Source of the DNA: Xestospongia muta
Taxonomy: Eukaryota; Porifera; Demospongiae; Haplosclerida; Petrosiidae
NCBI GenBank assembly: GCA_963693285.1
Contig: OY848925.1
Location: forward strand, 3,884,932-3,948,931
DNA: 64,000 nucleotides
Direction: 5' to 3'
The stretch's first letter is position 1. The number at the start of each line of letters is the position of its first letter. The translations under genes were made by a program, and so were the position numbers. A model generated the notes under the pieces. That model was not told the DNA's origin, ran no database searches, and worked only from the letters and a program-made list of their open reading frames with translations. This document shows positions 12,389-23,149 of this stretch, in pieces.

Positions 12389-13139
12389 TTCCTGTTAAAA
12401 CTTGCAACGAAACTTGTATAATGGTATAGACTCATTATGCTATTTTACATTTTAAAGAAAATATATATATATATTTGTGAGTGAATGATTAAACTAGATA
12501 TTTTTAAAAAGTATTGTTATTGTTTGCTTTTTATTTAATTGACTTTTTCATTTAAACTACTTACTTTATACATGCTGCCAAAACAAACTGTCACACTGTG
12601 ACAAAATTATATCACACTTGTTATACTGAGTAAAGTATGGAAAGTATGTACACTCCCAGTGTATACATATTTAAGCATCAAATTTTATACACCATTTATT
12701 AACAAAGATAACAATATTCATTATATTAGGCACGTAGACCTACAGGCTATTACATGTATTCATTTTGCTCTCACTATACTATTTCAAAAAGACGTAAATT
12801 GATACAATAACAAAGGAAAATGATGTTAACACATTCACGCTTATAGTAGACTCAGTATCTAGAGATCCAACAAGTGCTAAAACAATACGAACAAGTAGTA
12901 AATATCCAGTTCAAATACAACTATATATATGTGTAAAATAACTCTACATGGTGCCACGAGTGTTGCTGTAGCAACAACATGGCTAGTTACTGTTGTATCT
13001 CGAGATATCTTTCACAGTTGCACACACACACTGATCATAAATACAAAAATCAATATTTATACAGCACACTAAAAGTAAATTAACATACAGGAAAACCACA
13101 GAGCTAAATTAATGTCATACATTACATATCCTCCACTCT

Positions 13140-13417
13140 TATTCAGTTCTACTTTAAATGGGAACTAATGGATGACAATACTCAATCTTCCAGGAGGTTT
13201 GGACACTAGACAAGATCTACGATTAGGTTCGTGTTTTGCAGTAACTATTGGCCTGTCTGTTTATTGACAGACAGGTTCCGAAGCACTCTTGGTCTATCTG
13301 GTTCGAAGATTATTTCTGGGATCTTTTCCGCTGTAGTTTCTGATGAATTTTCTTCGTTATTCTTTGTATCTGTGACACTTTCCTCTACTCTATTTTTCAG
13401 TTGATCTGCATACCTAG
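13140..13417 (-). mobile_element. truncated second copy of the reversed gypsy fragment
   Basis: The minus strand at 13417-13245 encodes ADQLKNRVEES followed by an acidic segment and RPRVLRNLSV, as in 9056-9300. The GPVSYQV core is cut off because another element starts at about 13418. It is part of the right duplication unit. Confidence 0.75.
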
Positions 13418-14832
13418 GATAAAGGAGATTGAACAAAAGCAGAAACAGGATCTGGTCTGTGTGAATTTAGCCCAGTATTGTACACAAGGTTGGCCAGATA
13501 AGTCATGCCTTTTGGGACAGATCAAGCTGTACCATTCACTTGCCTTAGAGATTTCTATTGTTAATAGATTACTAATGAGAAACTCAAGAATCATTATTCC
13601 TACCTCATTGCGGAAACAAGTGTTAGATCAGATTCACACAAGACATCAGGAGCTCAATAAATGTCGTGAAAGAGCTTGACAGTCGGTCTGGTGGCCTGGA
13701 CTATCTAAACAGCTACAAGAACTAATTGCTAATTGTCATATGTGTTGTGAAGCCAGTAAACAGAGAGCAGAGCCTTTGATTTCATCCCCATTTCCTGAGT
13801 TACCTTGGCAGAAATTAGGAATTAGGAATGGACTAATCGTTGACTATTATTCACGATACATTGAAGTTGCTAAACTGAATCATCCCACAGTGAAGGAGGT
13901 GATACTACATTGTAAGAGCATCTTTGCTGGACATGGTATACCCGAAAAGGTAATTACTGACAATGGACCACAGTTTATAGCAAAACTATTTTCAGAGTTT
14001 ACTTTCAATTATCAATTTAGTCATATAACTAGTAGCCCATATCATCCAATGAGCAATGGTGAAGCTGAGAGAGCTGTTGGAACTGTCAAATCTCTTTTAA
14101 GAAAAAAATGTGATCCATATCTTGCATTATTGGCCTATAGAGTGACTCCACTGCAGAATGGTTACTCACCGTGTCAATTACTTATGGGAAGGACACTTCA
14201 TTCTACCTTGCCAACCACTCGTAAGGCAAGAATACCATTTACCTCTGACAACAAGGCATTAGTTACCCGAGAGAAACAGTCGAGAGAAAAACAGAAAGAC
14301 AACTTTGATCATCGTAATCGTGTACAAGAACTTCCCGTTTTAACACCAGTGGACATGGTGTGGGTACCCGATAGACAAGAAGGAGGAACAATAGAAGATT
14401 AAGTTGGACCTCGCTCGTATCAAGTAGAAACCCCCTCAGGCTTATTCAGGCGAAACCGAAGAGCTTTGATTACTTTACCTCAGCCTTCTGTTCCCCAAAG
14501 CAACGTAGAAACTCCATCTGAGTCAACTACAAATCAAGGAGAGACCAATGTAAACAACAGGCAATCCGAACCTACAAGAATGGATACGTAGCCAGTACAA
14601 AGAAGTACACAAATTACCTACCAGCCAGACCGTTACGACACTAGTAACTTTTAAAAGGGGAGATGTACCGGTATTAACTTTGTTACAGTTTATCAGTTTA
14701 TTGTTTAATAATTTCTAGGTATATACGTATTATTGGATCATTCTTTTGTGTATTACGGTATATATCCTCATGATCTTTAATTGTTGATTATGTTTGTCAA
14801 TCGATTACTAAAGGAACGCTAATAACACTACA
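13418..14832 (+). mobile_element. Ty3/gypsy retrotransposon 3' part: integrase and 3' LTR
   Basis: One frame from about 13418 to 14654 encodes the C-terminal pol region. A zinc-binding HHCC module (H and H in IHTRH; C..C in NCHMC) is followed by the integrase core with DYYSRYIEV, VITDNGPQF (second catalytic Asp) and NGEAERAVGTVK (catalytic Glu). A C-terminal GP-SYQV module comes last. The segment that should carry the first catalytic Asp, after LPWQKLG, is shortened. In-frame stops lie at 13677-13679, 14400-14402 and about 14590, so it is dead. A purine tract (AAAAGGGGAG, 14656-14665 region) precedes a probable 3' LTR from about 14672 (TGTACCGG) to about 14832 (ending in CA). The 5' half and 5' LTR are missing. 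It is an old retroelement copy. Confidence 0.85.
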
Positions 14833-15205
14833 GTCATGTTAATTAAAATTTTAAGAAAATATTTGCAACATGAATGACTAATTAAAATAGATATTTTGTG
14901 AAGTATTGTTAGTTTTGATTATATCATTTTAATTTATTATGTTAGTAAAACCTTTTAATTTTTTGTTAAAGCTGACCATTATCTTGTTCCTTTAACATAA
15001 TGACAATAAATTTATTAAAATTGCATGAATGTATACAAACATATTAACACAATTAACTAAGTAAAAACTTGTTTTTGTAGCAGTATTTATTATGTAATTC
15101 AATTAAACTATATTATTACATTAATCTTAGTAGATTACATCTTTGAGTAGGTTTCATTTTTATCATAGAATTCACTTGAAATTGTAGACAACAAGCTGTC
15201 TCCAT
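14833..15205. other. spacer upstream of minisatellite
   Basis: AT-rich sequence similar in inverted orientation to 46170-46520. It belongs to the shared flank of the C and E receptor copies. No gene recognised. Confidence 0.5.
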
Positions 15206-15207
15206 TA

Positions 15208-15380
15208 ATGACATTTGGCAGTATTACAGTGGGTAGTATTACATTGGGTAGTATTACATTTGGTAGTATTACATTGGGTTGTATTACACTAGGCAGTATT
15301 ACATTGGGTAATATTACACTAGGCAGTATTACATTGGGTAGTATTACATTGGGTAGCATTACATTTAGTAGTATTAGATT
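15208..15380. repeat. 15-bp minisatellite (GGGTAGTATTACATT type)
   Basis: About 11 tandem copies of a 15-bp unit with small variations. The minus-strand open frame through it (LPNVI repeats) is a by-product of a 15-bp period. Related arrays occur at 33300-33372 and, inverted, at 45995-46160. Confidence 0.92.
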
Positions 15381-16159
15381 ATAACGTAAAAGTATTAGCT
15401 AATGTTTGCACAATTTTATTGTTAGTGTACTTAACAATTACTAAGGGCTTCATCTATATGTAAGAGTGTATGTGTATGTTTGACATACAAGATAAGGTAA
15501 TATTGTCAAATTATACAATATGATATTATATATATGTACTATTACACTGATGTCCAGACGTATACATCAAAGGACAAAAAAATATTTTATCATTGATTAT
15601 AATTTAGTCTATCACTATGTAATAGATTATGTTACCATGTGGTATTGATCACTCACTAGAAAAAAGCTGGATAACAACTGAACATTTTTAGTATATATGT
15701 TGTATAAACCTGAATATAAACGAAAATATATATTTAGCCTTTCATTATTGTCCAGGAGATATGACTAACTCTATAAAAGAAAAGGAGACACAACAATATT
15801 ATGTCAGAAAATGTATACTTTTGTTAATTGTATGCCTGTGTTGATAGTGATTCATAAACATATGATGTATAAGTTAATCCACAATCTATATATGTAGTAT
15901 TTAATACCTGTACATAATAGTAAAGTGAGATATCATTAAATAGAATGAGGTGTTCATGAATATTGTGATAAACAGACATGATTTAATGATTTGGGCTTTT
16001 AATTATATGGTTTTGTAAGCCTGGTCAGACTTATAAAGTCAATTTGTTGAAGTATACAATTTGTCATAACATCAACTTTTTATAATCGTCATCAAGTTAA
16101 TTTAAATGTTTTATTCAACATCATAATAGTATTAACAATTCTATATTGTTATATACTAG
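15381..16159. other. shared flank repeat, no gene
   Basis: This sequence recurs at 33400-33900 and, inverted, at 45640-45990, each time next to the minisatellite. It is AT-rich with no plausible exon. It is a dispersed or segmentally duplicated spacer rather than a gene. Confidence 0.6.
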
Positions 16160-17150
16160 GGCGTTTGTTATATTATGTCAATTACAAACCAGAGTTGAGA
16201 CTATATATACAAGAAAATGAATTCCTAGGGCAGGTAGAAACATTCACATGAGAAAACAATTCTTGGAATATTAGTCTTCATCTAAATGATCAGCTCTGTC
16301 AGTTGAAGCTCAATACAGGAGCAGATGTAACAGTAATCACAGAAAGAAATTATCTTGCATTGAAGAGCTTAGTTTGTAGCCCTGAGATCAAATACAGAGA
16401 GGTCCTAGTTCATACCAGTTGAATATCACAAGTAAATTTACTCGCACCTTAAGATACAAAGATTGAGAAATTAGTGAAGGAAGAAATTACCCAAAGGAAG
16501 ATAAGAAGACTTATTCATAAATTGGATGAACCAACATAGTGGTATTTGGGAACAGTTGCTGTTCCTAAACTAAAAACAAAGTTATGTCATTGTGTTGATC
16601 TCACTAATTCAAATGAGCAAGTAGTTACAGAGAGACATATTATTCCCTGAATTAAACAGTTGTTAGCTCAGTTAGGAGATACCAAACTCTTTTCTAAGCT
16701 TGATGCTAAATCAGGATTTTGTCAAATTAATTAAGCTGTAAAAGAATCAACATTATTGACCACTTTTACTTCTCCATTTCATAGGTTTTATTTTATGGAA
16801 TCTCATGGTATTTCTTAGTATGTGACTACTTCCAAATTATATATCCTGTATCATTGTAGGTCTACAGGAAGTTATTTGTGTGATATGATTGAACACAAGA
16901 GGAACACAGCTAGTGTTTGGTGTTCTTAACATTGTAGAAAAGAAAGTATAATACACAACTGAGAAAAATGTCAGTTATCCACTGTTAGTTAAATTTCTAT
17001 ATAACATCTTGTTCAAGTCTCAGATATTCAACTTGATCCTGACAAAATTCAAACTATTATCAATATGTCAGAGGTGTAAATTGTACCAGATGTCACATGG
17101 TTCTGAAGAATGGTTCAACAGCTCAGTAATTCTTAACTAGATAATCATGA
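16160..17150 (+). mobile_element. decayed Ty3/gypsy protease-RT relic plus R-type tail
   Basis: The frame starting near 16190 shows an aspartic-protease-like stretch (LCQLKLNTGADVTVI), then a reverse transcriptase N-terminal region (VAVPKLKTKLCHCVDLTN, then RHIIP, LFSKLDAKSGFCQI, LLTTFTSPFHRF) with several stops and gaps. After about 16830 the sequence matches the dispersed repeat R seen at 25560, 38340, 51310 and 59940. The relic lies between the minisatellite flank and the 5' end of copy C. The corresponding inverted flank of copy E (45490-45660) lacks it, so it is an insertion in this lineage. Confidence 0.75.
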
Positions 17151-17311
17151 GTTATTCGAAGACAGTCTAATCTAAATTGAATTGACAGTATCTTTTTTCC
17201 TCCATATCTAACTCCTCGTGGCAATTGTAATAACAATTTATAAACACTATATAAATTTGGTTTACTGCTTCACATTCCACGCAATCCAAACGTCGATGTC
17301 AATATAGAAAC

Positions 17312-20300
17312 ATGGCTTGTGGCTGCAAAACTCGAAGAAAATTATCTCTGAATGTTATTAATATCACTGTTCTGGTTATTGCTCTATCTATTATAGTGGC
17401 TCTTTTCTCATTACCAATTGTGTTTTACTACGATTCTGTAAGTATATCTATTAAATTGTTATATTAACATGTTCTGTGCACACATATATACGCACATATT
17501 ATATATGTGTGAATAGTAAAATGTTTGATATTTACTATTTTGTCATAAACCTTTAGGATTATACTACTTTTTTAGCAGCTTCTCTGGTAAGTATATGTAA
17601 TTCACTTATGCATTTTATAAATTTATTATGTGCAATATATAATTGTAGAAAATGTTTATTTGACTTTTAGGGTTCATCCGATAACAACATATTACCATCA
17701 AACAATAGCAATATCAACATTACTAATGGACGGAATCATTTAAAAAATATATGTACTACTCTATCAATAGCTTGGAGTACACTTAGTATAAACATGACAC
17801 CTACAGACTGTTATGAGAATCCATATATTGGTACAGTATGTAGGGACTTTCTCACTGCATGGCATTTGTGTACAATAGAGGAAGGAGACATTGTCATATA
17901 TAGCAATAAATCAAAGGGAACTCAGGCACAACACGAAAGGATTTTACTCAATTTGGATTCATTACTAGGTTATATAAAGTAATATAACTAGGTATGTTTC
18001 TATTATGATTATTTATATAGTGTACTACAAAGAATGCCGTAAATTTGCTATTCCATTTCTCTGTCAATATTACTTCCCACTTTATGGCTGTCCTAATGGA
18101 GACATATATACAGCATCAAGAGAAGACTGTATTGACATTAGTACTGGTATATGTGCTTTACAATGGAATCTGGCTATTAATTATGGATATGGAGACAGAT
18201 TGCCTAATTGTCAAAAGCTTTCATCTTGTGAGTATGTATTTTAAGTTAATTTTAGTTTACATTTGTGGATTGCTATGGAATCTAGAATTATTGAAAATTA
18301 CTCACCCTAAAATTAGTCGAAATGTCATACCCTTACAAAGCAATAAAATATATAGTAAACAATTCATATGAGCTCTAAATTCCAGAGGTTTCCACAAATA
18401 AAAGCTATTAAATAATTTTTAAAGTAACAAAATTTATTTTTACAGTGAGAGTCAGTAATCTCCCTGACATGCTTTAACATTATCTACAGAAAGGACTTTA
18501 ATATTAATTGCAATTAAAATTAAAAATCAATAAGGAAATTTAGACTATGAGACAACATATAACTTGTACAAAAATTTTTAAACATGAAAAGAACATCAAA
18601 ATGAAAGAGGAATTAAATCTGTTATACCCTCCGGTAGTTCAAATTTAACAGCTTGTCCAACAAGCACTGTTCTATCATTGTTTTTGTTATACATATTTGC
18701 CAATCAAAGTAGAATGTCATTTAAATAGCCAAAGTTGGCAAGTTGCCTATCACCTGTCAAAAACACTAAATTATAATAAATAACACAATATACATACATC
18801 TATTTAAATCTCAAACATGAGAGTACACATAATTCTAAAATATTATTTATGCATGTTGTAGTTCCATTAACTTATCTATCTATCTATAAATATATGTACA
18901 TATATGATATTATAATTACAATTACTATTTCTGCCTGACATAACAGTGAGTAATGTTCATGCATAAATGTGTATTTTATGTACTAGCACACATGTAAGTG
19001 AATATATAATTGTTTTATTACATTAATGTCTCTTATTTTATTATAGATACTAGAAATAGTTCTTTTATAAATACATACCTTAATTTTACTCTTCAAAATA
19101 TAACATGTAGAGAAGATTTTATCAACATCAACAATACATGTCATCCTCGATGTGACAAATTTGAACAAGGCACTCATAATGGAAGTCAACTTTTGATATA
19201 CTCAGAATTAATAGCATCATGTTTTGCTTTGTTACTTTGTATACTGATTGTGACAATATCAATCAAAAATTACAAAACAATGTGAGTTTACCAAATGTGA
19301 TTGAATGTGATTATGAAATATTTTGTTAGGTTTTCATATTCATCTATCTTGTTAATGTTTTTAGTTGTTGACTGTTCAGTAATAGGTATGTTATAACCTT
19401 ATTAATTAATGATAAATGAAGAATGTTTATTTTTTTTTACATAGCACTCTTGGTCATCATTATTTCCATTGACAGAAACGGGTTACTCTGCAGTTCAACA
19501 AATCTTATTGATAGTCTCAATAACCCAACACCATTTTGTACATTATCAGGTTTAATTACACTAATTTACATCAGAAACATCTATAGTTGTTTTATATAGG
19601 AGCTGTTTTTCATTATGCTATTGTCAACATGATACTAATGTGGTTTTTTCATGTCATCACATTTTTTTATAATGTTGTCTTTCCTTTCCATGCCAATAGA
19701 ATGGACAGAATAGGACGGAATAAATACATTTTAGTTGTGATGATATTCTTTGGTATGTCAAAAACTACTTATAACTTATCATTACTTTCACAGGTCTAGC
19801 TATACCATTACCAGCTGTTATAGTATCTCTTTCTGTGGAAGATTATAAATATAAAATACACCGTTTTCCTCCAAATATCTGTATAAGTGATGGACCTATG
19901 TGGTTCTATTCTGTTACTGTCATTATTGATGTACTAGTATGTATTGGAACATATCTTCTATTTGTTGTCTTTTGGATTATTCACAGGGTAAACATTTTTA
20001 ATAAATTTTACAATTATTATGATTGATTTAGAAATCTATTTTCCAACCAAATTCTACCAATAATAAAAGACAACTGAGTACAGCTGAGAAGAAGATTCCT
20101 ATTGCAATATGTTTATTTATAGTCTTTGCTGTATTTACTTTAGTACACTCTGCCATTGTTACAGCTAGGTCTGACAAATTTATTGCTGCAGTTACAGACT
20201 ATTTCAAATGTGAAGCTTTAGGACATGTACCTGGAAAATGTAATAGATCTGAGTTTGAGCAGTACTGCAACCCCTACATGAGTGCAATATCATATACTCT

Positions 20301-20475
20301 TATAGGACTAATCCCACTTGGTATTCTCAACTTTGTGTTAAAGTGGAAGTCAGTGAAAGAGGTAGCAATAAAATCATTTCATTGGCTCTCAAGGAAATCT
20401 CCTGGTATTACAAAGGTTTCAATTTGTGATCAGGCAATAGAGGTGCTGGTGAACATCCAACATAATTCCTTTTAA
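17312..20475 (+). CDS. Frizzled-like CRD 7TM receptor, copy C (intact)
   Basis: Ten exons: 17312-17437, 17557-17586, 17671-17968, 18021-18227, 19047-19281, 19330-19385, 19445-19549, 19600-19752, 19794-19987 and 20032-20475 (TAA). They give 616 codons with consistent phases and GT-AG sites. The start MACGCKTRRKLSLN is followed by a 20-plus residue hydrophobic stretch, which may be a signal anchor because basic residues precede it and no clear cleavage site follows. The CRD spans exons 3-4, with a cysteine pattern matching the C-terminal half of Frizzled CRDs. TM1 is in exon 5, TM2 across exons 6-7, TM3 in exon 8 (LMWFFHV), TM4-5 in exons 8-9 with a Cys in the intervening loop, TM6-7 in exon 10. 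The tail after TM7 is about 45 residues and differs at its end from copy B. Using the alternative exon-3 donor would hit TAA at 17980, so the GTTATA donor is preferred. Expected to be a plasma-membrane receptor; the ligand is unknown. Confidence 0.8.
18228..19046 (+). other. intron 4 of copy C
   Basis: Intron of 819 nt separating the CRD exons from the membrane exons. It is AT-rich and homologous to intron 4 of copies B and E. No independent gene is seen. Confidence 0.7.
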
Positions 20476-21127
20476 AACATGCAATGAAGCTTGTGTAATG
20501 GTATAGAATCATTATGCTGTTTTAATTTTTAAAGAAAAAAATGTTTGCCTTTGATTTCATTGATTTTTTAATTTCAACTACTTTATACATCCTGCCAAAC
20601 AAACTATCACACAGTGACAACATGATGTCATATTTTGTTATACTGAGTAAAGTATTCTAGTGTTATACTGATGGTATATATTTAGAAAGAGTGTGGGAAG
20701 TATACACTTTGAGTATACATATTCAAACGTCAAATGTTTTACACATTTATTAATGAAAATAATAATATTTGTGATATTTAAAAAAGTACATGTACTGTCT
20801 ATACGTGTATTCATTTATCTCTCACTATACTATTTCAAAAAGAAACACATCGATACAATAACAAAGAAAAGAGATGCTAACACATCAAGCTTATAGAGAC
20901 ACAATAAGTGCTAAGACAACACAAACAAGTAATAAAAATCCAGTCCAAAACAACACTTCTTGCATGGACTCTATATGCATCAAAGTATCATTTCTATATT
21001 TTTGGCAGCAACACATATAATTTTGATAAAAATTAGTTTAGTATTGTCAGCTTGTATAGTAGATGAACCATCTGATGTTGTAAAGTTTATCACACTCTTT
21101 GTTAGCCACCTTTTGTACCAACAGTAC
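20476..21127. other. 3' flank of copy C
   Basis: AT-rich. The part 20476-20950 is homologous to the flanks of copies B and E (inverted at 41400-41850). The short open stretch at 20960-21142 is not recognised as a gene. Confidence 0.55.
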
Positions 21128-21680
21128 CTAGTTGTATGTTAAACAAATTCCAGGTATTGCAGTTACACCAAAGTTTATAATAGAACAATTTTGTCTGCTT
21201 GATTCACAAAAACACACTTGGATAGTATCTTTTGACACTTTTGATAGACCTGTCTGTTGGGGGTGATAAAATTGTTGATCAAAGTTAAAGTTCAAATTCA
21301 CACAGTCAGAGATTTTACCTTGTACAGGACTTAACAAGATTGTATTGTTGACAAAATATAATACTGTTCTATTATCATCAGAATTATGAGAAGGAATATC
21401 TTCAAATAGCAATCTGTAGCAATGCTTATGTCAAGAAATTGTAATACAAACATTTCTCCACCTGAATCACTGGCACAATTATTATTAAATGTAAACTGAT
21501 TTAGTAATAATTGTAATTGATATAAAGCAATGCCTCCACTTTTAATGCCAGGTTGTTTACAAATGTACTATGTCCATCAAACAATATTAGGCTATCAACA
21601 CATCGTAAACCAGTTGTGTTATGATAACAAAACTCAATTTGTTCAAAAATAACATTTTCAATGTTGTTTTGTAACACAGC
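21128..21680 (-). pseudogene. relic of a large cell-surface protein (Pmp-like repeats)
   Basis: The minus strand shows one readable piece at 21412-21128 with YFVNNT, a SDCVNLNFNFD segment, TGLSKVSKDT and a Cys cluster CFCESSRQNCSI followed by PGICL. Upstream pieces (about 21660-21540: FEQIEFC, NTTGLRC, LFDGHSTFVNN) lie in other frames with stops between them. The pattern (FVNN motifs, then Cys-rich segment, then PG) resembles the large extracellular proteins with Pmp-like repeats common in sponge and cnidarian genomes. That family assignment is from memory and moderate at best. Several frameshifts make it a pseudogene fragment. Confidence 0.4.
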
Positions 21681-22043
21681 AGATTGATATTAATCAAGCT
21701 TGGTTAGTACTTTATTAAAATGAAACCAAAAATTTTGTAAAATTAATACCAGTCTTTGAAGTAACTTGAAAGCACTGAGAAATAGTCCTAATCCACAATA
21801 TGCAATATTGTTGTATATAGTGCAGTTACTGAACTCAGTAACATGTTAAATGATATTCTATGTTATAAATAAATTTCTTAAAGGCGAACTACAGTGACTT
21901 TTTACCCTAAGTATATTTTGGTTAAAATACAATGATATACTTGCATAATGATGAAAAACAAAATAAACTTGCTTCCTGCCATGACACTTCCTGCTTGTGG
22001 GCGCGGTTATACGCTACGTCATTGAAGACAGGGAAGCTATGCA

Positions 22044-22515
22044 ATGATGGCTGAAATAACAGACCTAGAGATGTACTGCTCATATTCGGATGAAGAGGAA
22101 ATGGATAACATTGAAGGAATTTAACCATATCAGTTTGAACCTAGTGGTAGTAGTGCAACATCAGAAAGTGATGGAGATAATGAAATGACGAACCCTGAAA
22201 ACTGATTACAAGACACCTCATTGTTTGTCAAATAAGTTGCAATTCCTACAAAATATAAATGTTAGTACAGGTGCTTGTGCATGCATTGCATTGTGATGCC
22301 AACACCAGTAGAATGCCTATGCTGTAGAGAAATATCACAAGTAGTGAACAAATTGTCACAGCAAACAATGGCATTAACCGCAACTTGTATCACTGAACAC
22401 ATTAGATTTTACACTGTATGTCTGGATATGTGGATGCTTCAAACTGCATACTTTCAGTACTGTCAACAATATTGGACATACAATGTTCCAATGAATGAGT
22501 TAAGTTGTTATGTGC
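22044..22515 (+). pseudogene. P2X7-C-type cysteine-rich domain protein, broken
   Basis: A start at 22044 opens an acidic N-terminus (YSDEEEMDNIEG) that stops at TAA 22122-22124, directly before PYQFEPSG. A second stop follows before LQDTS. After a probable intron ending near 22270, 22275-22510 reads CLCMHCIVMPTPVECLCC, then CITEH..F...CLDMWMLQTAYF. This Cys pattern followed by CIT and a helical segment matches the cytoplasmic C-terminal domain of P2X7 receptors, which is also found in many stand-alone invertebrate genes. A GT donor lies at about 22499. The rest of the domain is not found, so this is a truncated relic. It sits head to head with the minus-strand gene at 22599. Confidence 0.5.
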
Positions 22516-22598
22516 ATACATTATAATAAGAATTGTTTATAATTATTTCATTACCTGGATGAGTTGGATATCAAGGACTACTTTATAAGATAGCTCAA

Positions 22599-23006
22599 TC
22601 ATTGTGTAAGAACCAAATTTGCACAGTGCCCTGGACTATCTGCCCTATCATCACCTCTTAAGACCAATGGTATGTTGTCAAACAATAATACTGAGATAAG
22701 TGCTTGTTGTTCCTCGTCCATGTTCTGAAGATAGCAGGAAGGAGATACTTTTGTTGATGTTCGTAAAACATTCTTGTAGAGATTGATGCACAGCCAATGT
22801 TGGCTATCCCAGATATTCACTGCTTCACAATGTTCACAAGTTTGTTTAACTCTGATAAATATTCCACACTCATGTTTTGTGATAGTTTGAGTGGATAAAT
22901 GACAAGAAGGACAAGCAAACAGAGATAGTAAAGCTTCTTCAAATACAACATACTTGACCTGGTTCTTAGCACCATGTAATATTAAAAAATTATTAATATC
23001 TCTCAT
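22599..23006 (-). CDS. zinc-ribbon protein fragment with GDxRADSPGH motif
   Basis: A 135-residue open frame on the minus strand. Near residues 25-65 it contains a double C..C zinc-binding module (FACPSCHLS, then QTCEHCEAVNIWDSQ). Near the C-terminus it has PLVLRGDDRADSPGHCAN before a stop. In a widespread but poorly characterised invertebrate family a C..C module followed by WxSQ precedes a GDGRxDSPGHSAKY motif, which may be a transposase-derived core. Those proteins often also carry a P2X7-C-like domain, and such a domain lies 80 bp away on the other strand. The frame stops immediately after this motif, so it is probably a truncated copy. Confidence 0.5.
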   Translation of the reverse strand: MRDINNFLILHGAKNQVKYVVFEEALLSLFACPSCHLSTQTITKHECGIFIRVKQTCEHCEAVNIWDSQHWLCINLYKNVLRTSTKVSPSCYLQNMDEEQQALISVLLFDNIPLVLRGDDRADSPGHCANLVLTQ

Positions 23007-23149
23007 AATTGCTTACTTGGTCTTAGTTGTATCTGTTGAGAATCCTCTTCTAGACAGTAGAATTCATCAATGTCTTCGTCGTCCTCACATTTGTCAAGAT
23101 CACTGGACTGGTCAAAATCATCAATACAATCAGTAGACACTGGTATAGA

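Larger units (their letters stand above)
9613..13417 (+). repeat. 5.08-kb tandem duplication, right unit (truncated)
   Basis: The right-hand copy of 4530-9290. It ends abruptly at about 13417 in the middle of the reversed gypsy fragment, where an opposite-strand gypsy integrase sequence starts. It lacks the hAT-like insert, showing the empty target site at about 12909-12919. Confidence 0.88.

Noticed and set aside
15135..15359. LPNVI repeat protein on the minus strand
   Set aside because: It is produced by a 15-bp minisatellite; the inverted array at 45926-46162 opens frames on both strands in the same way.
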